DNA from: Pseudomonadota bacterium
GTDB taxonomy: Bacteria > Pseudomonadota > Alphaproteobacteria > Rhizobiales > Devosiaceae
Direction of reading: 5' to 3'
NCBI GenBank assembly: GCA_023436745.1
Contig: JAEZHZ010000231.1
Location: forward strand, 1 to 24,059
DNA: 24,059 bases
Shown: positions 15,878-23,317 of the stretch, one piece after another
How the letters are laid out: each line of letters opens with the position of its first letter
Position numbering within the stretch: the first letter of the stretch is position 1
Made by a program: the position numbers and the translations under genes
The notes under the pieces: model-generated
What the model was told of the DNA's origin: nothing
Seen by the model: only the letters and a program-made list of their open reading frames with translations
The model's database searches: none

Positions 15878-17302
15878 ATGACGCGCCGCATGACCGAGAC
15901 GACCGCCGCCCCGCAGCGGGCCAACAGCAAGAAGCTCTTCATCCGCACCTATGGGTGCCAGATGAATGTCTATGACAGCGACCGGATGACGGACGCGCTC
16001 TTGCCGCATGGCTACGAGCCGACGAGCGAGATCGGCGAGGCGGACCTGGTGCTGCTCAACACGTGCCATATCCGCGAGAAGGCGAGCGAGAAGGTGTTCT
16101 CCGAGCTCGGGCGGCTCAAGGAGCTGCAGGCCGAGCGCCGGGCGCAGGGCCAGGACGTGATGATCGGCGTCGCCGGCTGCGTGGCACAGGCGGAAGGCGA
16201 GGAGATCGCCCGCCGCGCCCCGGTGGTGGACCTGGTTTTCGGGCCGCAGGCCTATCACCGGCTGCCAGAGATGCTGGAGCAGGCGCAGGGGCGCCGGCAC
16301 CTGCCGGACGCCCTGAAGCGCGCCGTGGTCGACACCGACTTTCCCGAAGAGGACAAGTTCGCCCACCTGCCCGCCGCCCGCAAGGAGGTCACCATCGCGC
16401 GCGGGCTGACCGCATTCCTCACCGTGCAGGAGGGCTGTGACAAGTTCTGCTCGTTCTGCGTGGTGCCCTATACGCGCGGCGCCGAGACGAGCCGTCCGCT
16501 GGAGCAGGTGCTGGCCGAGGCCCGCAATCTCGTTGCGGCGGGGGTGAAGGAACTCACGCTGCTTGGGCAGAACGTCAACGCCTATCACGGGCTCGACAGC
16601 GCCGGGCGCAGCGTCGGCCTGGGCGAACTCGCCTACCGGCTCGCCGAGATCGAGGGGCTGGAGCGGCTGCGCTATACGACCAGCCACCCCCGCGACATGG
16701 ATGATGCGCTGATCGCGGCCCATCGCGACCTGCCGCTGCTGATGCCATACCTGCATCTGCCGGTGCAGTCGGGGTCCGACCGCATCCTCAAGGCCATGAA
16801 CCGGCGCCACACTGCCGCCGAATACCTGCGGCTGATCGAGCGCATCAAGGATGCGCGCCCCGACATGGCGCTTTCGGGAGACTTCATCGTCGGCTTCCCC
16901 GGCGAGACCGACCAGGACTTCGAGGACACGCTGAGCATCATCCGCGACGTCGGCTACGCTTCGGCCTATTCGTTCAAGTACTCCTCGCGCCCCGGCACGC
17001 CCGGCGCAGCGCTCGGGGACCAGGTGCCCGAAGAGATCAAGAGCGAACGCCTGCAGCGCCTGCAGGCGCTGGTGGTGGAACAGACCCAGGCGTTCCACGC
17101 CTCGATGGTGGGCCGCACGCTGCCGGTGCTGATCGAGCGCGTCGGGCGCCAGCCCGGACAGGTCGGGGGGCGCTCCCCCTACCTGCAGGCCGTGCATCTC
17201 GATGGCGGCCCCGAGCTGATCGGGAACATCCACGACGTCGAGATCATCGGCACCAGCACCAACTCGCTGCTGGGACGCCTCAAGGTGCGGGCCGCCGCCT
17301 AG
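15878..17302 (+). CDS. miaB: tRNA-2-methylthio-N6-isopentenyladenosine synthase
   Basis: A 474-aa radical-SAM methylthiotransferase that adds the 2-methylthio group to i6A37 of tRNAs reading U-starting codons. The N-terminal UPF0004 domain carries the auxiliary-cluster cysteines C27 (TYGCQMN), C63 (NTCHIREKA) and C101 (AGCVAQ). The radical-SAM site is CDKFCSFC (C187, C191, C194), followed by VPYTRG. Family markers TSHPRDM, LPVQSGSD and GDFIVGFPGET are all present, and a TRAM domain closes the protein. ATG at 15878 or the in-frame ATG at 15890 could be the start; neither has a clear ribosome site. The gene leads the conserved miaB-phoH-ybeY-corC series, here interrupted by two small genes. Confidence 0.97.
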   Translation: MTRRMTETTAAPQRANSKKLFIRTYGCQMNVYDSDRMTDALLPHGYEPTSEIGEADLVLLNTCHIREKASEKVFSELGRLKELQAERRAQGQDVMIGVAGCVAQAEGEEIARRAPVVDLVFGPQAYHRLPEMLEQAQGRRHLPDALKRAVVDTDFPEEDKFAHLPAARKEVTIARGLTAFLTVQEGCDKFCSFCVVPYTRGAETSRPLEQVLAEARNLVAAGVKELTLLGQNVNAYHGLDSAGRSVGLGELAYRLAEIEGLERLRYTTSHPRDMDDALIAAHRDLPLLMPYLHLPVQSGSDRILKAMNRRHTAAEYLRLIERIKDARPDMALSGDFIVGFPGETDQDFEDTLSIIRDVGYASAYSFKYSSRPGTPGAALGDQVPEEIKSERLQRLQALVVEQTQAFHASMVGRTLPVLIERVGRQPGQVGGRSPYLQAVHLDGGPELIGNIHDVEIIGTSTNSLLGRLKVRAAA

Positions 17303-17805
17303 CGGGTCGGCCGGGTGAAGTTGTCCTCGAGGCGCTCGACCACCGCCTCGAAGCGCGGCTTGTCCGCTTCGGGAAAGCTGATCTCGAAGGCCGAGAAGCT
17401 GCCGTGGTCCGCCGAGAACAGCACCTTGGTGTAGAAGATGGTGGAACTCCCCTCCCCGTCCGGCTGGTAGTAGCCCGACAGAACGAACCAGGAGTCCCCG
17501 CCGTCCCGATAGGTGACGACCGCAACGTCCTCGCCGGCGGCAAGCCGGGCCTCGAGCCCGTCACGGGTCATGCCTTCGGCCGGCCCCCCATAGAAGCTGA
17601 GCCGGGCCTCGCCGCCGACCTCGGCCAGGGTAATGCCGGGGGAGCCCTCCGCCTCGACCGCCTCGAACAGCCCGAGGGGCAGCTCGACCGAATAGCCATG
17701 TTCAGGATCCCGGTAGGACGTCCAGGTGACGGCCGGCGGCTCGGCGGCCACGGCAACGACGCCCAGCAGCAGCACGACGGCGGAAATCCACGGAAGAACC
17801 GGCAT
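17299..17805 (-). CDS. Secreted protein of unknown function
   Basis: A 168-aa protein with a signal peptide (1-21, hydrophobic PWISAVVLLLGVVAVAA, cleavage near VAAEPP). The mature domain starts WTSYRDPEHGYSVELPLGLF and continues in alternating strand-like segments (ARLSFYGG, WFVLSGYYQ, STIFYTKVLF, FSAFEISFP). The opening resembles PsbP/Mog1-like small alpha/beta domains, which begin with a Y-x-D-x-x-x-G-x-S-(V/F) strand, but this is only resemblance. There are no cysteines in the mature part. The start is ATG at 17805. The stop codon shares CTAG with the miaB stop on the opposite strand. Likely periplasmic; function unknown. Confidence 0.75.
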   Translation of the reverse strand: MPVLPWISAVVLLLGVVAVAAEPPAVTWTSYRDPEHGYSVELPLGLFEAVEAEGSPGITLAEVGGEARLSFYGGPAEGMTRDGLEARLAAGEDVAVVTYRDGGDSWFVLSGYYQPDGEGSSTIFYTKVLFSADHGSFSAFEISFPEADKPRFEAVVERLEDNFTRPTR

Positions 17806-17911
17806 GGAACGGATCCTTGCGAAGAGGTGTTGGCGGGTCCAGGTCAAACAATGCCGAGCGCCGCCAAACGCTGCATAGGATGGTGCAGGCCAGTGAAAGG
17901 GAGACAGAGCG

Positions 17912-18244
17912 ATGGATGCAATCTGGACGATCGAGCACCGGCTGTGGCTGGATGGCGCCGACGCGTATGGCGAGCACATGGCACCGGAATGCATCATGGC
18001 CTTCGGCCCCATGGGGCTGCTGCAGGGAGAGGCCATCGTCGAGGGGCTGCGCGGGGCGCCGCGCTGGTCATCGGTGACGATGGACAACCGCACCGAGGCC
18101 ACGCTGGGCAACGTGCTGGTGATCGGCTATGTGGCGGAGGGACGCCGGGACGGGGCGGAACCGTACCGGGCACTCTGCACGTCGAGTTACGCCCAGACCA
18201 CCACGGGCTGGAAGATCGTCCAGCACCAGCAGACACCGATCTGA
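17912..18244 (+). CDS. NTF2-like (SnoaL/DUF4440-type) protein
   Basis: A 110-aa soluble protein with the NTF2-like pattern: an N-terminal helix (MDAIWTIEHRLWLDGADAYGEHM), a strand near CIMAFGPMGLLQGEAIVEGL, and closing sheets (SSVTMDNRTEATLGNVLVIGYVAEG, YRALCTSSYAQTTTGWKIVQHQQTP). Such folds form a cone-shaped pocket and serve as small-molecule enzymes, detoxifying proteins or unknown binding proteins; the last strand GWKIVxHQQTP is very typical of DUF4440. ATG at 17912 is preceded by AAGGGAGA. It lies 118 bp upstream of phoH on the same strand and 106 bp from the divergent secreted protein gene. Confidence 0.8.
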   Translation: MDAIWTIEHRLWLDGADAYGEHMAPECIMAFGPMGLLQGEAIVEGLRGAPRWSSVTMDNRTEATLGNVLVIGYVAEGRRDGAEPYRALCTSSYAQTTTGWKIVQHQQTPI

Positions 18245-18255
18245 CCGCGAGGCCC

Positions 18256-18284
18256 TTGTGCATGGGCGTTGCTGTCACAATATT
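18256..18284 (+). promoter_or_regulatory. Weak candidate promoter of phoH-ybeY-corC
   Basis: TTGTGC (18256-18261), a 17-base spacer and AATATT (18279-18284) lie in an unusually AT-rich patch (CACAATATTTCTACAG) about 80 bases before the phoH start. Box matches are only partial, so this is a position guess. Confidence 0.25.
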
Positions 18285-18362
18285 TCTACAGACAGCGCAC
18301 ACAAAACACCCTAGCGTCGCTGTGAGTCAGGCGCGCCGCGCCATTGAGGAGCCAACACCAGC

Positions 18363-19436
18363 TTGAGCAGGCACTTGCCACCCCACGCAGACAACGCCCT
18401 CGCCTCGCAGCTCGAACTCGCCTTTGAAGACAACCGCCTGGCGGCCCAGCTCTACGGGGATTTCGACCAGAACCTGGCGCTCATCGAGCAGCGGCTGGGC
18501 GTCTCAGCGGCGCCGCGGGGCAACCATGTGCTGATCAAGGGCGCAACCGGCGCGGTCGACCAGGCCCGGCGGGTGCTCGAATCCCTCTACGAGACGCTGG
18601 AAGAGGGGCGGGCCATCGGGATTTCGGACGTGGATGGCGTCATTCGCATGATCGAGACCGAGGATTCGCAGCTGGTGCTGCCCACGCTCGAGAAACGGGG
18701 CAAGGTGCGCATGGCCCAGATCGCCACGCGCAAATCCACCATCATTGCCCGCACCCCGGCACAGGACGCCTATATGCGCGCCATGGACCGGGCAGAACTG
18801 GTGTTCGGCGTCGGCCCTGCCGGCACCGGCAAGACCTATCTGGCAGTGGCGCATGCAGCCTCGCTGCTCGAGCGCGGCGACATCAACCGCATCATCCTGT
18901 CGCGCCCGGCGGTGGAGGCCGGCGAACGGCTCGGCTTCCTGCCCGGCGACATGAAGGAGAAGGTCGATCCCTATCTTCGGCCTCTCTACGACGCCCTTTA
19001 CGACATGATGAAGCCCGAAACGGTGGAGCGGTGCATCACCTCCGGGATCATCGAGGTGGCGCCGCTTGCCTTCATGCGCGGCCGGACCCTCGCCAATGCG
19101 GTGGTGATCCTCGACGAGGCCCAGAACACCACCTCCATGCAGATGAAGATGTTCCTCACCCGGCTGGGAGAGAACTCCAAGATGATCGTCACGGGCGACC
19201 CGAGCCAGGTCGACCTGCCGCGCGGGGAGAAGTCCGGGCTGATCGAGGCGGTGAACCTGCTCGACGGCATCGAGGGCGTCCATATCTCCCGCTTCGGCGA
19301 CAAGGACGTGGTGCGCCATGCCCTGGTGGGCCGGATCGTTCGCGCCTACGAGGCCGATACGCAGCGCCGCCTTGCCGGGAAGGAAGGCGACACCTCCGGG
19401 CTGGCCCGGACGCTCGGGACCCTGCCGCGGACCTGA
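18363..19436 (+). CDS. ybeZ: PhoH-like ATPase (YbeZ)
   Basis: A 357-aa P-loop ATPase of the PhoH family, thought to act in RNA metabolism together with YbeY. An N-terminal KH-like segment (about 15-100) precedes the ATPase domain, which has Walker A GPAGTGKT (151-158), Walker B VVILDEAQNTT (247-257) and VTGDPSQVDLP. The start is an uncommon TTG at 18363, chosen because GAGGAG (18346-18351) precedes it and no other start allows the conserved N-terminal region. ybeY begins two bases after its stop, so the pair is cotranslated. Confidence 0.95.
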   Translation: MSRHLPPHADNALASQLELAFEDNRLAAQLYGDFDQNLALIEQRLGVSAAPRGNHVLIKGATGAVDQARRVLESLYETLEEGRAIGISDVDGVIRMIETEDSQLVLPTLEKRGKVRMAQIATRKSTIIARTPAQDAYMRAMDRAELVFGVGPAGTGKTYLAVAHAASLLERGDINRIILSRPAVEAGERLGFLPGDMKEKVDPYLRPLYDALYDMMKPETVERCITSGIIEVAPLAFMRGRTLANAVVILDEAQNTTSMQMKMFLTRLGENSKMIVTGDPSQVDLPRGEKSGLIEAVNLLDGIEGVHISRFGDKDVVRHALVGRIVRAYEADTQRRLAGKEGDTSGLARTLGTLPRT

Positions 19437-19438
19437 CC

Positions 19439-19927
19439 ATGCCCAGTCATCCCCTCGAGATCGCCGTCATCATCAATGACGAGCAGTGGCCCGATGGCCT
19501 TGAAGCGCAGGCCGAGACCGCCGTGATGGCGGCGCTCGCCGAAAGCGGCGCGCGCGTGACCGGTGCGGCGGAACTGTCCATCCTGCTCACCAATGACGAG
19601 GAGCAGCACGAGCTCAATCGCCAGTGGCGCGGCAAGGACTCCTCGACCAATGTGCTGAGCTTTCCCCAAATCGAGCCGTTCGCGCCGGTTTCAGGCCTGC
19701 TCGGCGACATCAGCCTCGCCCGCGAGACGCTGGAGCGGGAGGCGGCCGAACAGGGCGTGAGCTTCGAGGCCCATTTCACCCATCTGGTGGTGCACGGCTT
19801 TCTTCATATCCTCGGTTACGACCACATGACGGATGAGGAAGCGGCAAAAATGGAAGGGCTTGAGACCCTTATCCTTCGCGGCCTCGGCATCGAAGACCCC
19901 TATGCGGACGATACCCGGAACGGGTAG
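19439..19927 (+). CDS. ybeY: Endoribonuclease YbeY (16S rRNA 3'-end maturation)
   Basis: A 162-aa single-strand endoribonuclease acting in 16S rRNA maturation and ribosome quality control. The zinc site is the H-x3-H-x5-H motif HGFLHILGYDH (H119, H123, H129), followed by TDEEAAKMEGLE. Earlier family features are ELSILLTNDEEQHELNRQWRGKDSSTNVLSFP written in order: the LNxxxRxKDxxTNVLSFP block at about 59-75, and GDISLA (89-94). The start is ATG at 19439, two bases after the phoH stop, in the usual order. Confidence 0.96.
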   Translation: MPSHPLEIAVIINDEQWPDGLEAQAETAVMAALAESGARVTGAAELSILLTNDEEQHELNRQWRGKDSSTNVLSFPQIEPFAPVSGLLGDISLARETLEREAAEQGVSFEAHFTHLVVHGFLHILGYDHMTDEEAAKMEGLETLILRGLGIEDPYADDTRNG

Positions 19928-19987
19928 AGTGACGCCTCGTTTTTTCCCACAGAGGACAGACAAGCTGCCTGCCGGCAGCGGACACCG

Positions 19988-21022
19988 ATGAACGACAGCG
20001 ACAGTTTGGGCAACTCAGCGCCCGCCAATCCCGAGCCTCCCTCTAGTCCCGCCCCCGCTGCGTCGCGGGGGCCCAGCCTGTGGAACCGGGTCAAATCCCT
20101 GCTAGCCCTGCGCACGGTTTCACTGCGCGACGACCTGCAGGTCGCGCTGGAGGAAAAGGGCAGCGCCGAAACGGCGGACTTCTCCGAAAGCGAGAGGACC
20201 ATCCTCGCCAACGTGCTGAAGCTCTCCAACATCAGCGTCGGCGATGTGATGGTGGAGCGCAGCGACATCCAGGCGATGGAGGCGGACGCCAACTTGGGCG
20301 ACCTCATCGCCCGCTTCCGCAAGGTGGGACATTCCCGCCTGCCCGTCTATGACGACAATCTCGACAACATCCTCGGCTTCATCCACGTCAAGGATGCGCT
20401 GAGCAAGATCACGGCGCCGGTGACGGACCCCGACAAGGAGGTTCCGGTCAGACTGGTCTCGACCGTCCTGCGCCAGAAGATCGCGCGGCTCGACATCCTG
20501 CGCAAGGCCATGTTCGTGCCGACCTTCATGCCGGTCGGCGACCTGCTGCAGCAGATGCGCGCCAGCCGCACCCACATGGCCATCGTGGTCGACGAATATG
20601 GCGGCACCGACGGCCTCGTCACCATCGAGGACCTGCTCGAGGTGGTGGTGGGCGAGATCGAGGACGAGCACGACGAACTGGCGGCATCGCTGATCCGCAA
20701 GGTGGGCGCCGATGTGTGGGTGGCCGACGCCCGCGCCGAGCTCGACGACGTCAAGGCGCTGCTCGGTCCGGACTTCGACCCGGGCGAGTATGGCGAGGAA
20801 GTGGAGACGGTGGGTGGCCTCGTGTTCGACCTCGCCGGCCACGTGCCGAAGCGCGGGGAGCGGGTCAGCAACCTGCCGAACTTCGACTTCGAGGTGCTGG
20901 CCTCCGACAGCCGCCGGATCAAGCGCCTGCGCATCCGCCGCAAGCAACCGCTGATCGACGCGCCGGAGGAGCCGCTCGCCATCACCGACCAGCGCGCTCC
21001 CGAGCAACGGGCAGCAGAGTAG
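19988..21022 (+). CDS. corC: CBS-domain protein CorC (HlyC/CorC family)
   Basis: A 344-aa soluble protein with a Pro/Ser-rich N-terminal stretch (1-45), two CBS domains (about 83-142 and 172-225) and a C-terminal CorC_HlyC domain (about 240-318). Typical motifs are SVGDVMVERSDI, GHSRLPVY, FIHVKD, MAIVVDEYGGTDGLVTIEDLLEVVVGEIEDEHD and VGGLVFDLAGHVP, each present in that order. It lacks the membrane DUF21 region, as CorC of this operon does. A role in magnesium/cobalt efflux or regulation of CorA-like transport is usual for the family. It is 60 bp after ybeY; lnt, which often follows, is absent here and a terminator closes the operon. Confidence 0.95.
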   Translation: MNDSDSLGNSAPANPEPPSSPAPAASRGPSLWNRVKSLLALRTVSLRDDLQVALEEKGSAETADFSESERTILANVLKLSNISVGDVMVERSDIQAMEADANLGDLIARFRKVGHSRLPVYDDNLDNILGFIHVKDALSKITAPVTDPDKEVPVRLVSTVLRQKIARLDILRKAMFVPTFMPVGDLLQQMRASRTHMAIVVDEYGGTDGLVTIEDLLEVVVGEIEDEHDELAASLIRKVGADVWVADARAELDDVKALLGPDFDPGEYGEEVETVGGLVFDLAGHVPKRGERVSNLPNFDFEVLASDSRRIKRLRIRRKQPLIDAPEEPLAITDQRAPEQRAAE

Positions 21023-21036
21023 CCGGGACACTGACA

Positions 21037-21060
21037 CGATGCCGCCTTCGGGCGGCATCG
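21037..21060 (+). terminator. Terminator of the phoH-ybeY-corC operon
   Basis: CGATGCCGCC (21037-21046), loop TTCG, and GGCGGCATCG (21051-21060) make a perfect 10-bp stem with the extra-stable cUUCGg tetraloop, 14 bases after the corC stop, followed by CCGTTTCT. The T-run is short, but stem and location argue for termination. Confidence 0.8.
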
Positions 21061-21083
21061 CCGTTTCTGCGAGGGGGTCGGTG

Positions 21084-21236
21084 CTAGTTGCGACCGTCGT
21101 TGGGGCGAGCCTTGTCGCCGCCCTTGCGGGTATCCTTGGTCTTGGCGTCGGCGGCCTGACCGAAGGTGGTGCCGCCGAGATGACCGCCCTTGTCCATCTT
21201 CTTCAGCTGGCTTTCGTCGGACGTCTTCCTGGACAT
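21084..21236 (-). CDS. Small Lys/Gly-rich stress-type protein
   Basis: A 50-aa hydrophilic protein, likely disordered: SRKTSDESQLKKMDKGG, then HLGGTTFGQAADAKTKD and TRKGGDKARP. Repeated KGG/GG motifs recall small stress-induced proteins, but I do not recognise a named family. ATG at 21236 is chosen over an upstream in-frame start because AAAGGAG stands six bases before it. An EcfG-like promoter (21265-21290) sits at the right distance, giving a leader of about 20 bases. The gene follows msrB by 62 bp on the same strand, and may be transcribed both from its own promoter and from read-through. Confidence 0.7.
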   Translation of the reverse strand: MSRKTSDESQLKKMDKGGHLGGTTFGQAADAKTKDTRKGGDKARPNDGRN

Positions 21237-21264
21237 GTCTGGCTCCTTTCTGTCGGAAAGGACC

Positions 21265-21290
21265 AACCTGCGGCGGGCCGGGTTTGTTCC
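21265..21290 (-). promoter_or_regulatory. EcfG-like general-stress promoter
   Basis: Minus-strand GGAAC (21290-21286), a 17-base spacer and GGTT (21268-21265) closely fit the alphaproteobacterial EcfG consensus GGAAC-N16/17-CGTT, with one mismatch in the -10 box. The start codon of the small protein lies 29 bases beyond, with an excellent ribosome site between. Confidence 0.5.
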
Positions 21291-21298
21291 GGCGCCTA

Positions 21299-21790
21299 TC
21301 AGGCGGCGGGTGCGAAGCGCAGCGCCACGCCGTTGATGCAGTAGCGCAGGCCCGTGGGCGGAGGACCGTCATTGAAGACGTGGCCCTGGTGGCCGCCGCA
21401 ATTGCTGCAGTGCACCTCCGTGCGGATCATGCCGAAACTCGCGTCCTCGGACGTGCCGAGAGCGCCGTCGATATAGGTGTAGAAGCTCGGCCAGCCGGTG
21501 CCGCTGTCGAACTTGGTGGCGGCGTCGAACAGAGGCTGGTCGCAGCCGGCACAGTGGAAGATGCCCGGGCGCTTCTCCCCGTCGAGCGGCGAGGTGAAGG
21601 CGCGCTCGGTGCCGTGGCCGCGCAGCACGTCGTAGGCGGCCGGATCGAGGCGCGCCCGCCATTCCTCGTCGGTGAGGGTAAAGGGGAATTCCCCTTCGGC
21701 GGCGCGAAGTGGCGAGCGGATGAGGGAGAATGCGCCGAGGGCCGCCATGGCGGTTCCGGCAAACAGGACGTTACGGCGGCTGATGGCCAT
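21299..21790 (-). CDS. msrB: Tat-exported peptide-methionine (R)-S-oxide reductase
   Basis: A 163-aa MsrB that reduces methionine-R-sulfoxide in proteins. Catalytic Cys is C151 in RYCINGVAL; the zinc site is formed by C80/C83 (HCAGC) and C128/C131 (HCSNC); GTGWPSF and GGHQGHVFNDGP are family hallmarks. Unlike the common cytoplasmic form, it starts with a twin-arginine signal (AISRRNVLFAGTAMAALGAF, cleavage near LRAAEG), so it works in the periplasm, where an electron donor would be needed. ATG at 21790 has AGGAGA upstream. It lies downstream of the fasciclin gene and the sigma/anti-sigma pair, which fits repair of oxidised envelope proteins. Confidence 0.95.
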   Translation of the reverse strand: MAISRRNVLFAGTAMAALGAFSLIRSPLRAAEGEFPFTLTDEEWRARLDPAAYDVLRGHGTERAFTSPLDGEKRPGIFHCAGCDQPLFDAATKFDSGTGWPSFYTYIDGALGTSEDASFGMIRTEVHCSNCGGHQGHVFNDGPPPTGLRYCINGVALRFAPAA

Positions 21791-21812
21791 CGTCGATCTC
21801 CTGATGGGGGCG

Positions 21813-21850
21813 AACCCCGCGCCGCCCGAGGGACCGGCGGGCGCGGGGTT
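21813..21850 (-). other. Long GC-rich inverted repeat between fasciclin and msrB genes
   Basis: AACCCCGCGCC (21813-21823) and GGCGCGGGGTT (21840-21850) form a perfect 11-bp stem with a 16-base loop that can pair further. It lies between the fasciclin stop and the msrB ribosome site. With no T-run it may be an mRNA stabiliser or partial terminator that sets the ratio of the two products. Confidence 0.55.
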
Positions 21851-21909
21851 CTGCTGACGGCAGTATAGCCTTTCGGCGGGAGGACCTGCCGTCAAGTCCT
21901 GGTGAACCC

Positions 21910-22440
21910 CTACGAGGCGGGCAGCAGCACCGCGTCGATGACGTGGATGACGCCGTTGGAGCTCATCAGGTCAGCGGCAGTGACGGTCGTGGCGGTGCCG
22001 TTCTCGTCCGTCACCATGACGTTGCCGCCGGCGGTGGTGAGGGTCAGGGTGCAACCGCCGACGGTGTCGACGGTGGCTTCGCCGCCGCCGGCCTCGATCA
22101 TGCCGAGCACGTCAGCTGCGAGCGCCTGGGCTGGCACGACGTGGCAGGTCAGGATTTCGGTGAGCTGATCCTTGTTCTCGGGCAGCAGCAGGGTATCGAG
22201 AGTTCCGGCCGGCAGAGCCTCGAAAGCGGCATTGACCGGGGCGAACACGGTGAACGGGCCCTCGCCCGACAGGGTCTCGACCAGACCGGCAGCCTGAACG
22301 GCGGCAACGAGCGTGGTGTGGTCGGCGGAGTCGATGGCGTTCTCGACGACGGTCTTGTTGGCATCCTGGGCGAAGGCTGCGCCCGTCAGGGCGGCAGTCG
22401 AGATCAGGGCGGCGACGGTAAGCGAGCGCAGAGCGATCAT
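21910..22440 (-). CDS. Secreted fasciclin (FAS1)-domain protein
   Basis: A 176-aa protein with a signal peptide (1-24, cleavage after AFA) and a single FAS1 domain (about 29-174). The two FAS1 hallmark segments are FTVFAPVNAAFEALP (63-77) and SNGVIHVIDAVLLP (161-174). The usual YHVVPG reads CHVVPA, adding C99, which with C130 could form a disulfide. FAS1 proteins are extracellular or periplasmic adhesion-type domains. The gene follows the ECF sigma/RskA pair; in mycobacteria SigK-RskA control fasciclin proteins (MPT70/MPT83), so the same logic is likely here. ATG at 22440 has AAGGAAGGA upstream. Confidence 0.93.
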   Translation of the reverse strand: MIALRSLTVAALISTAALTGAAFAQDANKTVVENAIDSADHTTLVAAVQAAGLVETLSGEGPFTVFAPVNAAFEALPAGTLDTLLLPENKDQLTEILTCHVVPAQALAADVLGMIEAGGGEATVDTVGGCTLTLTTAGGNVMVTDENGTATTVTAADLMSSNGVIHVIDAVLLPAS

Positions 22441-22525
22441 TGTTCGATGTCCTTCCTTGATGTTGGTTCCGGCAATGCCGGAGACGCAGGAAGGTACGGA
22501 CGTCCCAGGACGGCAGTTTTGGTGA

Positions 22526-22558
22526 GTTTCAGGGTTTTTCTGCGCGAACGGCTGAAAC
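22526..22558 (-). promoter_or_regulatory. Inverted repeat in the fasciclin promoter region
   Basis: GTTTCAG (22526-22532) and CTGAAAC (22552-22558) form a 7-bp inverted repeat with 19 bases between, 86 bases before the fasciclin start. It may be a regulator site, or two opposed TGAAAC-type -35 elements for the neighbouring ECF sigma factor. No clear -10 box could be assigned. Confidence 0.35.
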
Positions 22559-22584
22559 TTTCGCCGTCCGGAGCCGTATAGGCG

Positions 22585-22606
22585 GCCCCGGCGAGGACGC
22601 CGGGGC
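22585..22606 (-). terminator. Hairpin after the anti-sigma gene
   Basis: GCCCCGGCG (22585-22593) and CGCCGGGGC (22598-22606) form a perfect 9-bp stem with a 4-base loop, seven bases after the anti-sigma stop. There is no T-run, so partial termination or mRNA protection is likely, leaving the fasciclin gene with its own promoter. Confidence 0.55.
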
Positions 22607-22612
22607 AACATG

Positions 22613-23317
22613 CTAGATGCGGGTGACTTCGCCCTTGGCAACGATCGGGCCGGTGGCGACGCCCGTCGGCGAGCCGCCCTCGGGCTCGAGGGTGAGGGCC
22701 AGCACGGAGCCTTCTCCCCAACCTGCGAGAATGTCGGGAGCCACCTTGACCTCGATGGCCTCGCCCACGGGCACCACGCCCATCGAGGTGACGGTATCGT
22801 CCTGGATAGCCCAGAGCTCGAGGTCCTTGTCGGGGGCGACGTCGCCCGACAGGGCCGTCAGCCGGAGCGTGCCGGCACCGTCGTAGAAGGCAAGGAAGCG
22901 GATATCGCTGCCCTCTTCCTCGAGCGCTGCAATGAGCTGGTTGGTGAGGCTCGACACGTCCTGGCGAGGCTCGAAGGCGGCAAAGCCGACCGCGACGACC
23001 GCCACGGCCAGTGCGCCGGCGGCAAGGCCGCGCCAGAGCGCAAGGGAGTCCCACCAGCTGACGCGGGGAGCCGGTGCTCCGAACAGGCGCGCCTCGATCG
23101 CGCCGAGCAGGCGCGGCGGCGGGCTCACTTCGGCAAACTCGTCGTTCATGCCGGCAAAGCGCGAAACCCAGAAGTCCCGCTCGGCCTCGAGCCGCGGATC
23201 GCCGGCGATCACGCGCTCCACCTGGGCATGGGTCGTGGCGTCGAGCAGGCCGAGCACGTATTCGGCGACCAGCGCCCGGGCCCCGTCCGCTCCGCCGATG
23301 TCCTGTTCCATGCTCAT
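22613..23317 (-). CDS. RskA-type membrane anti-sigma factor
   Basis: A 234-aa single-pass protein. The cytoplasmic N-terminal part (1-90) begins with ALVAEYVLGLLDATTHAQVE, the sigma-binding motif of this family, but has no HxxxCxxC zinc site. A membrane helix (about 95-114) follows, then a periplasmic RskA domain (about 135-232) with LELWAI and ALTLEPEGGSPTGVATGPI. Signal-dependent cleavage of such proteins frees the sigma factor. ATG at 23317 overlaps the sigma stop (ATGA), so the two are made in step. No protease gene is nearby. Confidence 0.93.
   Translation of the reverse strand: MSMEQDIGGADGARALVAEYVLGLLDATTHAQVERVIAGDPRLEAERDFWVSRFAGMNDEFAEVSPPPRLLGAIEARLFGAPAPRVSWWDSLALWRGLAAGALAVAVVAVGFAAFEPRQDVSSLTNQLIAALEEEGSDIRFLAFYDGAGTLRLTALSGDVAPDKDLELWAIQDDTVTSMGVVPVGEAIEVKVAPDILAGWGEGSVLALTLEPEGGSPTGVATGPIVAKGEVTRI

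Noticed and set aside
15782..17233. 483-codon open frame antisense to miaB
   Set aside because: Low-complexity translation with no motif; miaB on the other strand is certain.
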